Assembly (NCBI GenBank): GCA_009792885.1
Contig: WMCF01000203.1
Coordinates: 201,395-265,394, forward strand
Direction: 5' to 3'
From: Eremophila alpestris peregrina
Lineage: Eukaryota > Chordata > Aves > Passeriformes > Alaudidae
Length of the DNA stretch: 64,000 nt
Of this stretch, positions 1-10,056 are shown in pieces. Under the pieces are notes generated by a model. That model made no database searches, had not been told where the DNA came from, and was given only the letters and a program-made list of their open reading frames with translations. The position numbers and the translations under genes were made by a program. Position 1 is the stretch's first letter; every line of letters begins with the position of its first letter.

Positions 1-300
1 CCTTAGGACCTTACCCAGGAACTGCCTCACTGCTGTGGTGTGCAACTCTGCCCTTCCTGCCTGAGACCCTGGGTTCAGGCAGGTGGGGAATGGAAACACA
101 CAGCACATGCCTCAGCCACCACAGACACAAGCTTACTGGTCTGCTTCTCAGCACCATTTCTGCAGGACTTGGCTCTGAAGAGCACATTGTGCCACTGAAT
201 TCCTAGTCCGATGTGCATGTCATCTTGAAGGGTGTTACATCGTGTGGAATGTTCAAAGAAATAATGCTTTGTGGTTTTGTTTGTGATTTTTTTCCCTCAG

Positions 301-3300
301 AGTCATGATGATTGCAAAGAAGTTCTTGGATGCTGGCCACAAACTGTCTTATGCTGTTGCTAGTCGGAAAACTTTTGGCCATGAGCTGTCAGAGTTTGGT
401 CTGGACAGCAGTGTGGGTGAGGCCCCCGTCGTTGCCATCAGAACTGCCAAAGGAGATAAATATGTCATGCAAGAAGAGTTCTCGTGAGTTCTTGGACTTG
501 GTGGTAGTGGGTCTCACTTGATGGACTTTGGTCTAGGGGGTCTCTGACCTGATGATACTTTGTTAACCTTGAGGAAACAGGAAAGCTGGAAGTTCCAGCT
601 GTAAGAAGTAATTGCTGGGTCAAAATGGCTCCTGCTCATGTGTTTTCCTGCTCTCTAGAAAGCTTGCAACCCCTCGTGTTATACAAAGGGAAAGAATTTG
701 ATTCAAGTTCCTGAAATGTCTGGTTAGGAATTAGGGTGCAGTAAAGGGCAGAAGAATTAGTTGTACCTTCCATTTGAATAAAAACCTTAAGGATGCTGGA
801 AGGCCTAAAACTCTGCATGGGCTGTGTATCCAGCCTCCTGTCAGAGCCCTTAAGGACATCCCTGCACTTGTTCTGGGGTCTAGTAAGCCAGCCCCAGACT
901 GGTGCTGTCAGAGAGGCAGGTGACATCTGTTGTGTGGGTGGAAGGAGCTTAAATAAGCCTTGAAAGTTTCCCCCCCTCATCCTGTGTGTGTGATGATGGC
1001 TGTAACATCACTTTTCTTTCAGCCGTGATGGAAAGGCTCTGGAGAGATTCCTGCAAGATTACTTTGATGGAAACTTGAAAAAATACCTGAAATCAGAGCC
1101 TGTCCCTGAAAGCAATGATGGCCCTGTAAAGGTGAGTGCTGCCTGTGGCTGCAGAGACACTGCTCAGCAGCAGCTTCCTGTGCCTGTGTGACGTGCTGTG
1201 AGCGTGGCATGGTGGCAGCTCAAGAGGCCCCTGTGGTGACAGACAGAGGAATTACTCTCCCCTTGTTCTACTGCAGCTTTCTGAGGCGAGGGAGACGTGC
1301 AGTTTGCAGCTTGGGTTGTATGTTTTTCTCTCAGCACAGTAACTGCTGTTTGGCCACAGCAGTTCCATGCTTTGTGAGTGCAGCAGCATCCAGATTTCCA
1401 GGGACTATGCAAAGGCCTGCCCTCTTGGCTTGCTCCTTATGGCATGGTCTTTCTGTTGGTTGTGGCTGCACTATTAGGGATCTCCCCATTTTTCTCACCC
1501 TTGGGAGCTGGTATAATTCCTCCCAGGCAGCTCTGCCCTGAGTAAGGGCATTCCCTGGCCTGGGTTTTTGATGAAAGCCTTACACAGGAGTGTGAGTCAC
1601 AGGATTCCCAGATGTTTTTGGAGAGATGGGGATGGCCTCAGCCAGACCTGCTAGGCTGATTGCTTGCTGAGCTTTATCTTCCTGCAAGGAGACCATATGC
1701 AGACCTCACTTGGAGGTAGTTCTGGTAACTTATGGCAGGTTTTTACCTGCATGGTGCAGGTGAGAAGTGCTGTGTTTGGTTCTGCTGCTCGCTGTGCAGG
1801 TGTGAGAGACCCAGGCTTGTGTGCAGTGTGTGGAGCATGTCATGTCACTGCTTCATTCCTGACTTGGAGGGAGCTAACTGGTATGATCCACCCTTACAGG
1901 TGGTGGTGGCTGAGAACTTTGATGAAATTGTTAATGCACAAGACAAAGATGTCCTGATAGAGTTCTACGCACCATGGTGTGGCCACTGCAAGAATCTGGA
2001 GCCCAAATACAAAGAACTGGGGGAGAAGGTAAGTCTGAGAGTCTTGCAAACATGAACTAGAATTTTGTAGTACTAAATAAACCTGCAGGTTCTTTCTAGC
2101 CTCTGTGATAATGGGGCATAATTGTGCCTTCCTGAGGACTACAAGCTTTGGTCTCTTTACAGAGCGCAGATCTCTTACAGCAGGATCTGTGGTAGCAACC
2201 ACACTGGTATAGTCTGTGTTCTTGGCTAGGGCACAGGAATATTCCCTGATTCAGTGACTGGCCTCAACTGCCCAAGTTTCTTTTTGAGTCTTTTCCCTCT
2301 GTGTGATAGTCTCCCATGTAGTGAGGGCCGGTGAAGTGGCATTCTCTATGCACTGTCCTCTGACACCATTATCCCAGGTCATGCTGACTGCTGGGTTCCT
2401 GGATTTTGGAATTGGGTACTGATGGGTTCTTCCTTCCCACAGCTCAGCAAAGATCCCAATATCATCATTGCCAAAATGGATGCTACAGCCAATGATGTGC
2501 CTTCTCCCTATGAAGTCCGAGGGTAGGTCTGACTGCTGTGACCCCACGTGTCAGTGCAGGAGCCTGTCTCAGTCTGAGCTTGGGCCCAGCACTGCAGAGC
2601 TGCAAGGGCCTCACAGGGAAGGGTGGGGGCATTGCCAGGCAATAGCTAGGTGACTGCTGGGTAATGGCTTGATGTGGAGAAATCAAGAGTGAAAACAAAA
2701 TACACTGATCCTCCTGGCTTCTCCAGGATTCTGGTGTCTGGCCCTTCCTGGAATCTGCTGAGATTCTGTTCCTGGCAGTGTGAAAACAAATCTTGGCTTG
2801 CTGTTCCAAAAGCAGTTCAACTAGCAGTCTTGAACCTGGGAGCTCTGCCAGATATGTGGGTGTGGTTGGTCTCTTGAAGGCCACACCTTTTGCCTCAGAG
2901 CCACTGAAGCTATGCCCTGTTAAACCAGGGCAGTGTGGTGTGCGAGTCCCTTCAGTTGGGGCTGGTCTGATAGAAATCACAGCATCTCAGGAGCTCATGT
3001 GTTTCTTCTCTCTCCAGTTTCCCCACCATCTATTTTGCTCCAGCTGGCAAGAAGCAGAGTCCAAAGAAGTACGAGGTGAGTATTTTGCTGGTTTTGATGC
3101 TTTGCAAAGAAGTGAAGAGCATCCAAGTGTTCTAATTATTCTCAAGCCTCTTTGGAGTTGGGGGTGCACTGTGTCCTGTTACCCTGGGAACACACGATGG
3201 TACCTGATGGGAGTGTTGTACTTTGTGCTGCAGACCCTGGGGAGAACTCTGCAGGCACCTGGTTCTCCTGCCAGGCACCTGAACCCCCCTTCAGGAGGGG

Positions 3301-3471
3301 GGAAGCCCAGGTAGGGGCAGGTCCTGCCTGACTGTCATTTGCTTTCTGCAGGGGGGCAGAGAAGTGAGTGACTTCATCAGCTACCTGAAGCGGGAGGCAA
3401 CCAACACTCCCGTACTGCAGGAGGAAGAGAAATCCAAGAAATCCAAGAAGAAGGTGAAGGAGGATTTGTAA
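301..3471 (+). CDS. PDIA3: Protein disulfide-isomerase A3 (ERp57), C-terminal exons
   Basis: ER-lumenal thiol oxidoreductase that works with calnexin/calreticulin on glycoproteins and in the MHC class I loading complex. Six coding exons are visible: 301-483, 1023-1131, 1900-2028, 2443-2522, 3018-3075 and 3352-3471; the 5' part lies left of the window. The first exon enters in phase 2 and encodes the end of the b' domain (KKFLDAGHKL, VVAIRTAKG). The exon at 1900 holds the a' thioredoxin active site APWCGHCK, followed by KMDATANDVPSPYEVRGFPT. The last exon encodes a lysine-rich tail ending in KEDL, an ER-retrieval signal (human PDIA3 ends QEDL). All GT-AG junctions keep phase. Bases 1-300 are intron. 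The identification is secure because the a' domain and tail match PDIA3 closely and not PDIA4 or P4HB. It is incomplete only because of the window edge. Confidence 0.97.
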
Positions 3472-3730
3472 AGTACCTACTTGCCACCTTGTCAGGATGA
3501 GCTCTGTGTGAATTGGGGAAGCACTGGTCAGACTGGGGCCAGTTGTGGGCTGTGGAGAGCCAGTGGCCATGCGGGCCGAGGGGCCCCAGCTGCTGTATCT
3601 AGTAATGTTTCATTTCCTGCCGTCTCTTAGCTGCACTGTTGTGGGGCTCCCCAGGTTTGTTTTGTGGTTTGGGAGGGGGTGGGAGTACAGTTATTTTCTA
3701 ATTTTTTTTGTACATTTGGAGAAGTGAAAC

Positions 3731-3736
3731 AATAAA
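3731..3736 (+). terminator. PDIA3 polyadenylation signal AATAAA
   Basis: A canonical AATAAA lies 260 bases after the PDIA3 stop codon and follows a T-rich stretch. It marks the probable end of the 3' UTR near 3755. Confidence 0.85.
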
Positions 3737-3755
3737 ATGACCCCCTTAAGACCAA

Positions 3756-5219
3756 GTGTCCCTGCCTGGGGCAACCCATCAGACTTAACAATGGGATCCT
3801 GCTCTTCCTAGGCAGCAGCTTCCTGTTGTTCCCTGTAGTGAGCCCTCCTAGCCACTGAGGTCAGCCTGTAGCTCATTTTCCTCTTTCCTCAGCTGCCAGA
3901 GCCCCTGCAGAATTTAGCAGCAATAGCTGTCCCAATGTGTGTTGGGTTTTGGGTGCTGCATTTACACACCCCCCTGTTTTGGGGGGGACTGTGGTCACAA
4001 GTGCCTTTGCTGTGTGCTGCCCTAGCAAGTTCAGAGGTAGGTGATGTTCTCTGTGACTGTTGGATTGCAGCACTGCAGGCACATGGAGCAGGCTGGCAAG
4101 GGCCTCAGCAGCAGCCATAAATCAGCTTTGAAGCTGCTGCAGGAGTTTTCAGGTGTAGGGGAGGAGTGTTACTGCCTACAAACTGCCCAAACACAGATAG
4201 GGCCAGGGCTGTTTGTCATAGACTGGTGCTTGGCTGTGATGAGGGTGAATAAGACCAGTTAATTATTCCTTCTCATGCTAAGAAACAGGCTGGTAGCTCT
4301 GGGTCTCTCTTCAGGAGGGGTGGGAGTATACCATGTGCTTTGGGCTGTGACTGACCATCTGAAGGTGTTCTGCTTTCCTTTGGGAAGGGCAGGAAAGAGA
4401 TGGGTGGACCAGGTAGGGGCTGTTGCCCTGGTTCTGGGTTCCTGGACTACATCCAAGTTGAAGTGAGGGTCAGCACACTGAAAGTATTGCTGTGTGGCAG
4501 CAGTTACCATGGCAAGAGCCAGAGCTTGCTTTCTCTGTGGATTCCTCCCCCACAACTCAAAGCCTGGGCCCCTTATGTTTTGCTGCTGGAATTCTCCAGG
4601 TACAGTAGCTCATACAAGGCTCAGCATGTACTTCTTTGACTACAGTAGCTGTGCAGTACAACAATTCCTTTCCCAGCTCCATTAGCATCTTAAACCACAT
4701 CTCCCTTCTGTGCTCTGCTGGTGTGGCAGGAGCTGGCCCCAGGTGCTTCAGGGCATCTGGCAGTGCTTCAGAGACAGGTCTAGATGAGCAGGGAAAGAAC
4801 TGCAGCAGGAGTTTGCCTAGGTGGTCCTGCTTCTTTCCAACTGCAGAATCAGGCTTTTGATGTGAAACAGCTTTGGATGGAGCTACTCACAGTGATTCTT
4901 CTCCTGCTGGTAGCTGGGATAAGCCAGAGTCCGGGCCCGCAGCCTCGGTACCGGAGCCGCCCGCGCACGGCATTGCCCGGCCCGCGGGGCAGGGGCGGCG
5001 GTGGGCGGCGGGAGCCCCGTGGCGGTGCTCGCCCTGGGCCGGCTATTTTTGCCGCCGCCCGGACTAATCCCCTGAGCCGCTTCCCGGCATTAGGTAACGG
5101 CGTGGCGGCATGCGCTCCACGGTGTCCCCGGCCCGGGCGGCCCCCGGCAGTCGCGGCGCGGCGGGACCGGCGGCGGCACGTAGGGGCGGGCGGCGAGGAA
5201 GGACGGCCGGGGGGCGGAC
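3756..5219. other. Intergenic region, PDIA3 to FKBP8-like gene
   Basis: I recognise no protein-coding exon between the PDIA3 polyA signal and the next start codon. The first 1.1 kb is ordinary mixed sequence. From about 4930 the base composition shifts abruptly to a CpG island, which runs through the next gene and presumably holds its promoter. Human ELL3 lies in the matching interval, but no ELL-like reading frame is visible here on either strand. Confidence 0.6.
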
Positions 5220-7072
5220 ATGCCGGGCCCGTCGCCCGGCGACTCCCCGGAGAGGGAAGCAGGGGCCGGCGTGCGGCCGCGGGGGCCCGGCCGGGACCGG
5301 CGGGTGCGGTTCCAGCTGCCTCACACCGCCATCGCGGTGCCGTCGGTGCGCGACGAGGAGCGGCTCTTCTACCGGCGGCTGGAGGCGCTGGCAGTGCCGG
5401 GGCCCGGCGGCTTCGGGCCGCTCTTCGCTTCCGACAGCTGGAGCGACTTGACGGGTGAGCGCCGGCGGGCGGCCTCGGGGCGAGCCGGACCCTGGCCCGG
5501 GACGGCCGGTACCGGAGAGTCGGCAAGGGGTGCCAATTTCGGGACTCCCCCCAGAGGATCGTCTGCTGCGGAAACGCGTGGTGCGGACCGGACCGGGCGG
5601 GCCGCGGCCGTTGCCGGGCCAGGAGGTGTCGGTGAAGGTGCTGGGCGCTCTGGAGGACGGCGAGCTGGTGGAGCGGGACCCGCGGCTCATCTTCGTGCCG
5701 GGTCACGGGGACGTCGTGCAGGTGAGCCCGAACCGGTGCGCGGTTCAGAGTCGTGCGGACCCAGCGCCGCCCGGGGCTCCGACCCGCCAGCCCCGCCGTG
5801 CCCGTCCACAGGCTCTGGAGCTGGGTGTCCCCACCATGCAGCCCGGGGAGGTTTCCTTCTTCCTCGCCGCTTTCCCCTACGCCTATGGCCGCCAGGGCAG
5901 GTAGGACGGGCGGGCAGGGAGACGGAACGGGCGGGGACTGGAGCAGGCAGGGGGCGGGAGGGCAGACGGACTGGGGCGGGCAGACAACAGGGACAGGAGA
6001 GGGCAGGAGGACCAGAGCCGCTGGGGTGGGCAGGGCAGGAGACCGGGGAGGGCAGGGGTCGGGGGCAGCCGGCGCTGTACCAGCAGGGACCCCGACGTGC
6101 CGCCCGAAGCGCCGCTGCTGTTCGAGGTGACGCTGCTAGAGGTGCGGGACGATCCCGACCCGCAGCCGCTGCCGCCCGCCGTCCGCCTCCGCCTGGGCTC
6201 GCAGCGCCGGGAGCGGGGCAACTTCCACTTCGCGCGGGCTGACTTCGCGGCGGCGCTGCGATCGTACCGGCTGTCCCTGCGCGCCCTGGACGGCCCCACC
6301 GCCGGTGAGACCGGACCGGGAGGGAGGGCCCGGGGCTGTTGGGCTGGGGCGCTGAGGCCGCCTCTCGCCCCGCAGCTCCGCCCGGGCCCGAGGAGGAAGA
6401 GGAGCTGCGAGAGCAGCGGGTGAAGTGCCTCAACAACTGCGCGGCCGCCGAGTTGAAGCTGGGGCGGACGGAGGAGGCGCTGGCGGCCTGCGAGGCGGCC
6501 CTGCGGATCAGCCCCGACAACGGGCGGGCGTTGCTCCGGCGCGGGCAGGTGGGACTCGCATCGCCCCACACCACCTCGCTGCCCTCGGCCCGGCCGTCCC
6601 GCGACCCTCCGCTCCTCTTCCCGCAGCTGCTGGCAGAGCAGGGCCGGGACGCAGAGGCGGTGCTCGTCCTGAAGAGAGCCCTGGAGCTGGACCCGGCCAG
6701 CAAGGTGTGCGAGGGCGGGCGGTGGGCCCACAGCACCCGGTACCAGGAGCGATGGGGAGGAGCGGATCCCGCAGAAGGCGGTACTGGGATGGTCGGCTGT
6801 CCCACCGGAGCCCTGCCCACAGCAGCCGCCCCTCGCCCGCAGGTGATCCACACCGAGCTCTCACGGCTGGCGAAGCGCCAGAGCTCCCCATCCAGCACCG
6901 CCCCGCAGAAACCCCGCCACGACCCGATGCCGCCGCCGAGCCCTCCGTGCGTAGGCGAATCGGGCCGTGCAGGGACGGATGCCCGTCCCGCACCCTCTTG
7001 GCGTGGATGGCGCTTACGGCCGTCCCTTCCCGTAGATCCCCCGCACCGCCCGCGGCAGAAGGAGCGGTCTGA
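5220..7072 (+). CDS. FKBP8-like immunophilin with TPR repeats, no C-terminal anchor
   Basis: Eight exons can be joined in phase: 5220-5454, 5555-5721, 5812-5900, 6087-6304, 6376-6548, 6627-6704, 6843-6946 and 7036-7072, giving 366 residues. Residues about 80-180 form an FKBP-type fold resembling FKBP8: LLRKRVV, the core up to FVPGHGDVVQALELGVPTM, then FPYAYGRQGR and PPEAPLLFEVTLLEV. Residues about 190-325 are TPR-like, with RERGNFHFARADFAAALRSY, VKCLNNCAAAELKLGRTEEA and AEQGRDAEAVLVLKRALELD, followed by VIHTELSRLAKR. Human FKBP8 ends in a mitochondrial/ER tail anchor. Here the last two exons encode a short Pro/Ala-rich end with no hydrophobic segment. Introns are tiny and GC is extreme. By family it would be a TPR co-chaperone, possibly without isomerase activity because FKBP8-type sites are degenerate. 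The last exon is the least certain. I leave the symbol blank because it looks like an FKBP8 paralog, not FKBP8 itself. Confidence 0.8.
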
Positions 7073-7288
7073 GCGGCCCCGCAGCGCCCCAGAGCCTGAC
7101 CGAGGAGATGGAAGAGCCCTCACACCGTCCTCCCCGCATCGCCACACACTCCCCGGGGCGGAGAGGAACTCTGCGGGGGGAGGGCTGAGGGAGGAGCGGG
7201 ACGGTGCCCGGTGCCGATGTCGGTGCCGGTCCGTCCCGCACCGCCCGCTCCGCCCCCCCCCGCCTCGCGGAGCTCCCCGCACACCCCG

Positions 7289-7511
7289 TGACGTCACGGC
7301 GGGGGGCGGTGCCTCACGTCACGCATCCTGTCGCGCGGGGGCGGCGGCGGCGGCGGCGCTTGCGCTCAACCTTCCGGGTTTTTCGCCCCCGCCGGCAGGA
7401 GCGAGGCCATAGCCCGCGGCCAATCAGGCGGGGCCTTGCCGGAGAGACACACCAATGGGAGCGCAGCGGGGGATGGATCTGCGCAATGATTGGCTGTGGC
7501 GTCCCTTAAAA
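7289..7511 (+). promoter_or_regulatory. SERF2 promoter: CRE, CCAAT boxes, A/T-rich start region
   Basis: A perfect palindromic cAMP-response element TGACGTCA sits at 7289-7296, with a second CACGTCAC-like half-site about 20 bases downstream. CCAAT boxes occur at 7420-7424 and 7452-7456, with an inverted one (ATTGG) at 7489-7493. A TTAAAA lies at 7506-7511, about 75 bases before the SERF2 ATG. This spacing is typical of a housekeeping CRE/NF-Y promoter. The binding of any factor is inferred from the motifs alone. Confidence 0.6.
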
Positions 7512-7586
7512 TGCGGCGCGGGGCGGGGCGTGGGGGGGGTCAGTGCGGGACGTGGCGGTGGAGTGGAGGTGGGAGGGAGCGGCGCC

Positions 7587-8123
7587 ATGACCCGTGAGTT
7601 GGGGGGAAGGAAGGAAGGAAAGAAAGGGGGCTGGGGATGACGAGCGTGGTGGGCCGGGGTGGTGGGGGGCTGTTCTGGCGCCCAGGAGTGCGGTGGGGCC
7701 GGGGTCAGGGGCCGTGCCATGGTGCGCCGGGACCCGCCCTGCGGGCAGCGGTCAGGCCGGGCTCTGGGGTGGGGGCGCCGCGGGCCATCAGCGGGGCCGG
7801 GCCGGGCCGGACCGGGCCGGGCCGCGCTGAGGCGGCCGCGCCGTGGCAGGCGGGAACCAGCGCGAACTGGCGCGGCAGAAGAATCTGAAGAAGCAGAGCG
7901 ACTCGGGCAAGGGCAAGCGGCGGGACGACGGGCTCTCGGCTGCCGCCCGCAAGCAGAGGTGAGCGCCGGGCCGGCCCCGCCGGCTTCCCCCGCCCCGCTC
8001 CCTGCTCCCGCCTCGCGGCGGTGCCGGCCCCGCCGCCAGCCCCGCCGCGCTCCCCGCAGGGACTCGGAGATCATGCAGCAGAAGCAGAAGAAGGCCGACG
8101 AGAAGAAGGAGGGCAACAAGTAG
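7587..8123 (+). CDS. SERF2: Small EDRK-rich factor 2
   Basis: SERF2 is a 59-residue, highly basic, largely disordered protein whose family (MOAG-4/SERF) promotes early amyloid aggregation steps; it is cytosolic and nuclear. Three coding exons, 7587-7593, 7850-7958 and 8060-8123, encode a protein starting MTRGNQRELARQKNLKKQSD and ending ADEKKEGNK. The conserved middle GKGKRRDDGLSAAARKQRDS is intact. The length equals human SERF2. The start codon is in a GGCGCCATGA context and is split from the rest by a 256-base intron that contains a short GGAA/GAAA run. The gene is transcribed toward SERINC4, which lies convergently downstream, as in the human 15q15.3 order. Confidence 0.96.
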
Positions 8124-8245
8124 CGGGCGGCCGCGCCGGGCCGCCGTCCCTGGGCCGGTCCCGCCGGCAGGATGCCCCGCGCCGCCCCAGGCCGGGTCCC
8201 GCCGGGACCCCCGGCATCGCCCCGCGCCCTGCGGCGCCGTCCCCT

Positions 8246-8251
8246 ATTAAA
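8246..8251 (+). terminator. SERF2 polyadenylation signal ATTAAA
   Basis: The common variant hexamer ATTAAA occurs 123 bases after the SERF2 stop, in otherwise GC-rich sequence. It is followed by a GT-rich downstream element (CTGCTCGTCCGTGCG). Confidence 0.8.
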
Positions 8252-8279
8252 GTAGCTGTGGAGCCCTGCACGCTGCGTC

Positions 8280-9734
8280 TGCTCGTCCGTGCGCTGGGCG
8301 GGGGGCGGGCGAGCATGGGTGCTGCCGGCGGAGCGATCGCCTCCGCGGAGAGAAGGACCGAGCGCGGCCGTGGCAGTCAAGCGGCGGCATCTTGACGGTG
8401 AGGAACAAAGGTGGGGTCGGGCCTGGGCGGCCCTTGGGGCAGCACCCGGGGATCAGCGCGGGGGCTGAGTGCCGAACGCCCCGGGGCGGGTGGGAGAGCT
8501 GGGAGCCCCGAGGAACGAAGGTGGGCGGCGTGGCGCTGGAGTTGGGCCGGGGCGCAGCCGGGGCTCGGGGCCGGTCGGACGGCGGTGGTGGAGAGATGGC
8601 GGCCGGGCCTGCGCACCGGGGGGGAGCCGCGCTGCGGCACGGCCGGGGCGGGCCCAGCTGGAGCTGCCCTTTCGGGCAGCGGCGCCGAGGCGTCCCCGCG
8701 GCGATGAGGTCCGGCCCAGTGCCGAGGCCGGTGCCGATCGGCTCCTTCGCCTCCCTGCAGGGCCGGAATGGTGGCGACAGCCCGATACGTAGCACGGGGA
8801 TGGGTTCCGCGTCAGCCTGGGCTCCTCACCGAGCTAGATGCAGCACCACCTCCACCACGCTGGAGTCGTCCTTGGCGCTGGTTTCTCCCCAGAATAGGGA
8901 GCCGTGGGCCTGGGGCTGGCAGTGGGTGTCACTGGGGCATGCTGGTGGGGTGAGTGAGGGCAGCTGAGCCAACCTACCTGCACCTCATAGGGGTCCATCC
9001 ATGGCAGCACGCAGCACCCTGCCCTCCCCTGCTCCTGTGGTGGGTGCTGGTCCCTGCCCTCCCTCCCTCCCTGCGTGGATGACAGCTCCAGTACCCCGGG
9101 GCTGCAGGGCTTGCTACCGGCAGGCCTGGGTGTGAGCTGAGCCGGGGCTGCTGCTCTCCCAGAGGCTCCTGCTCACCATCCTGGTGTGAGGGAGCACCTG
9201 GGCTCACCCCAAGGCGGGCTGTGTGAGCAGCAGCAGCAGCAGCCCTGGGCTGGTGCACATTACCAGTTGTCCCAGTGGCTGCTCCCCTGCTGCTCTATTG
9301 CCATGATGCACCATCCTGATGTACCTTGCAAATGCCCCATTCTCTGCCACCTGCAGGTCTCCAGTAGGGAGCCAGCATCCTCCTAGCAGGGCCTTGGGTC
9401 TTGCCTGCAGCTGGCATAGGCGCTGGGGTATCTGGGGAGCCCCAAGAGCACATGGTGTCACAGCAGAGGGCTCGGGGGGGCCATGCCAGTGACTGTGGAT
9501 AGGCTGCCCAGTGGCCTTTGCTCGCAGCAGACATGAGCAAGGCATTGTTTCCCCAGAGGACAGCCTGCACTGCCTGCAGCACGGGGGTCTGGCAGAACCC
9601 CCCACCCAGGCCAGGCTCTGTGGGGACCTGCAGTAGTGCTGCTGACTCGGGCTGTTCCACAGGGCTGGCACCCCCTCTCCCCATCCCCATGGCAGCAGCC
9701 TGCACAGGGCAATGGCACAGGCTCAATGCAGAGT
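8280..9734. other. Intergenic region between convergent SERF2 and SERINC4
   Basis: No recognisable gene. Bases 8290-8770 are strongly CpG-rich and have open frames on both strands, as expected from GC content, but none resembles a known protein. This could be an unannotated promoter. From 8800 to 9734 the sequence is ordinary, with a short (CAG)5 run at 9228-9242 and a CTCCC repeat near 9057-9070. Confidence 0.5.
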
Positions 9735-9752
9735 TTTATATAAAAATGTATT
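9735..9752 (-). terminator. Possible SERINC4 polyadenylation region
   Basis: On the minus strand two weak polyA hexamer variants, AATACA (9747-9752) and TATAAA (9735-9740), lie about 300 bases after the SERINC4 stop. No canonical AATAAA is present closer, so this is only a plausible end. Confidence 0.3.
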
Positions 9753-10056
9753 GAAGCAGGTATTTACAGTGAATGCACCATGGCAGTGTCAGCCAGGGCA
9801 GAGCCCTGCTCCCCCAGGGCAACCAGGCTGCAGGCTGAGCACCTGCCACCAGCTTGCTCTGGCCCTTTGGGTGGCCCTGGCTCAGCACAGGGCTAGTATC
9901 CCTGGGAGCATCCACCTCCCATGTTCCCTTCAGGCCCCCAGATGCTGCTGTCTCCTGGGACAGGGGGTCAGGGGAGGCTGGGAGGACCAAGCAGGGCCAG
10001 GGCAGAGGCACAGGGCACGGCAGGGACCAGCCCTTGGCAGTTTGTCCTGGCAGGGA

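Noticed and set aside
5687..7297. 536-residue minus-strand ORF opposite the FKBP8-like gene
   Set aside because: Arg/Ser/Pro-rich low-complexity translation typical of the antisense of very GC-rich coding DNA; no domain and no splice logic.
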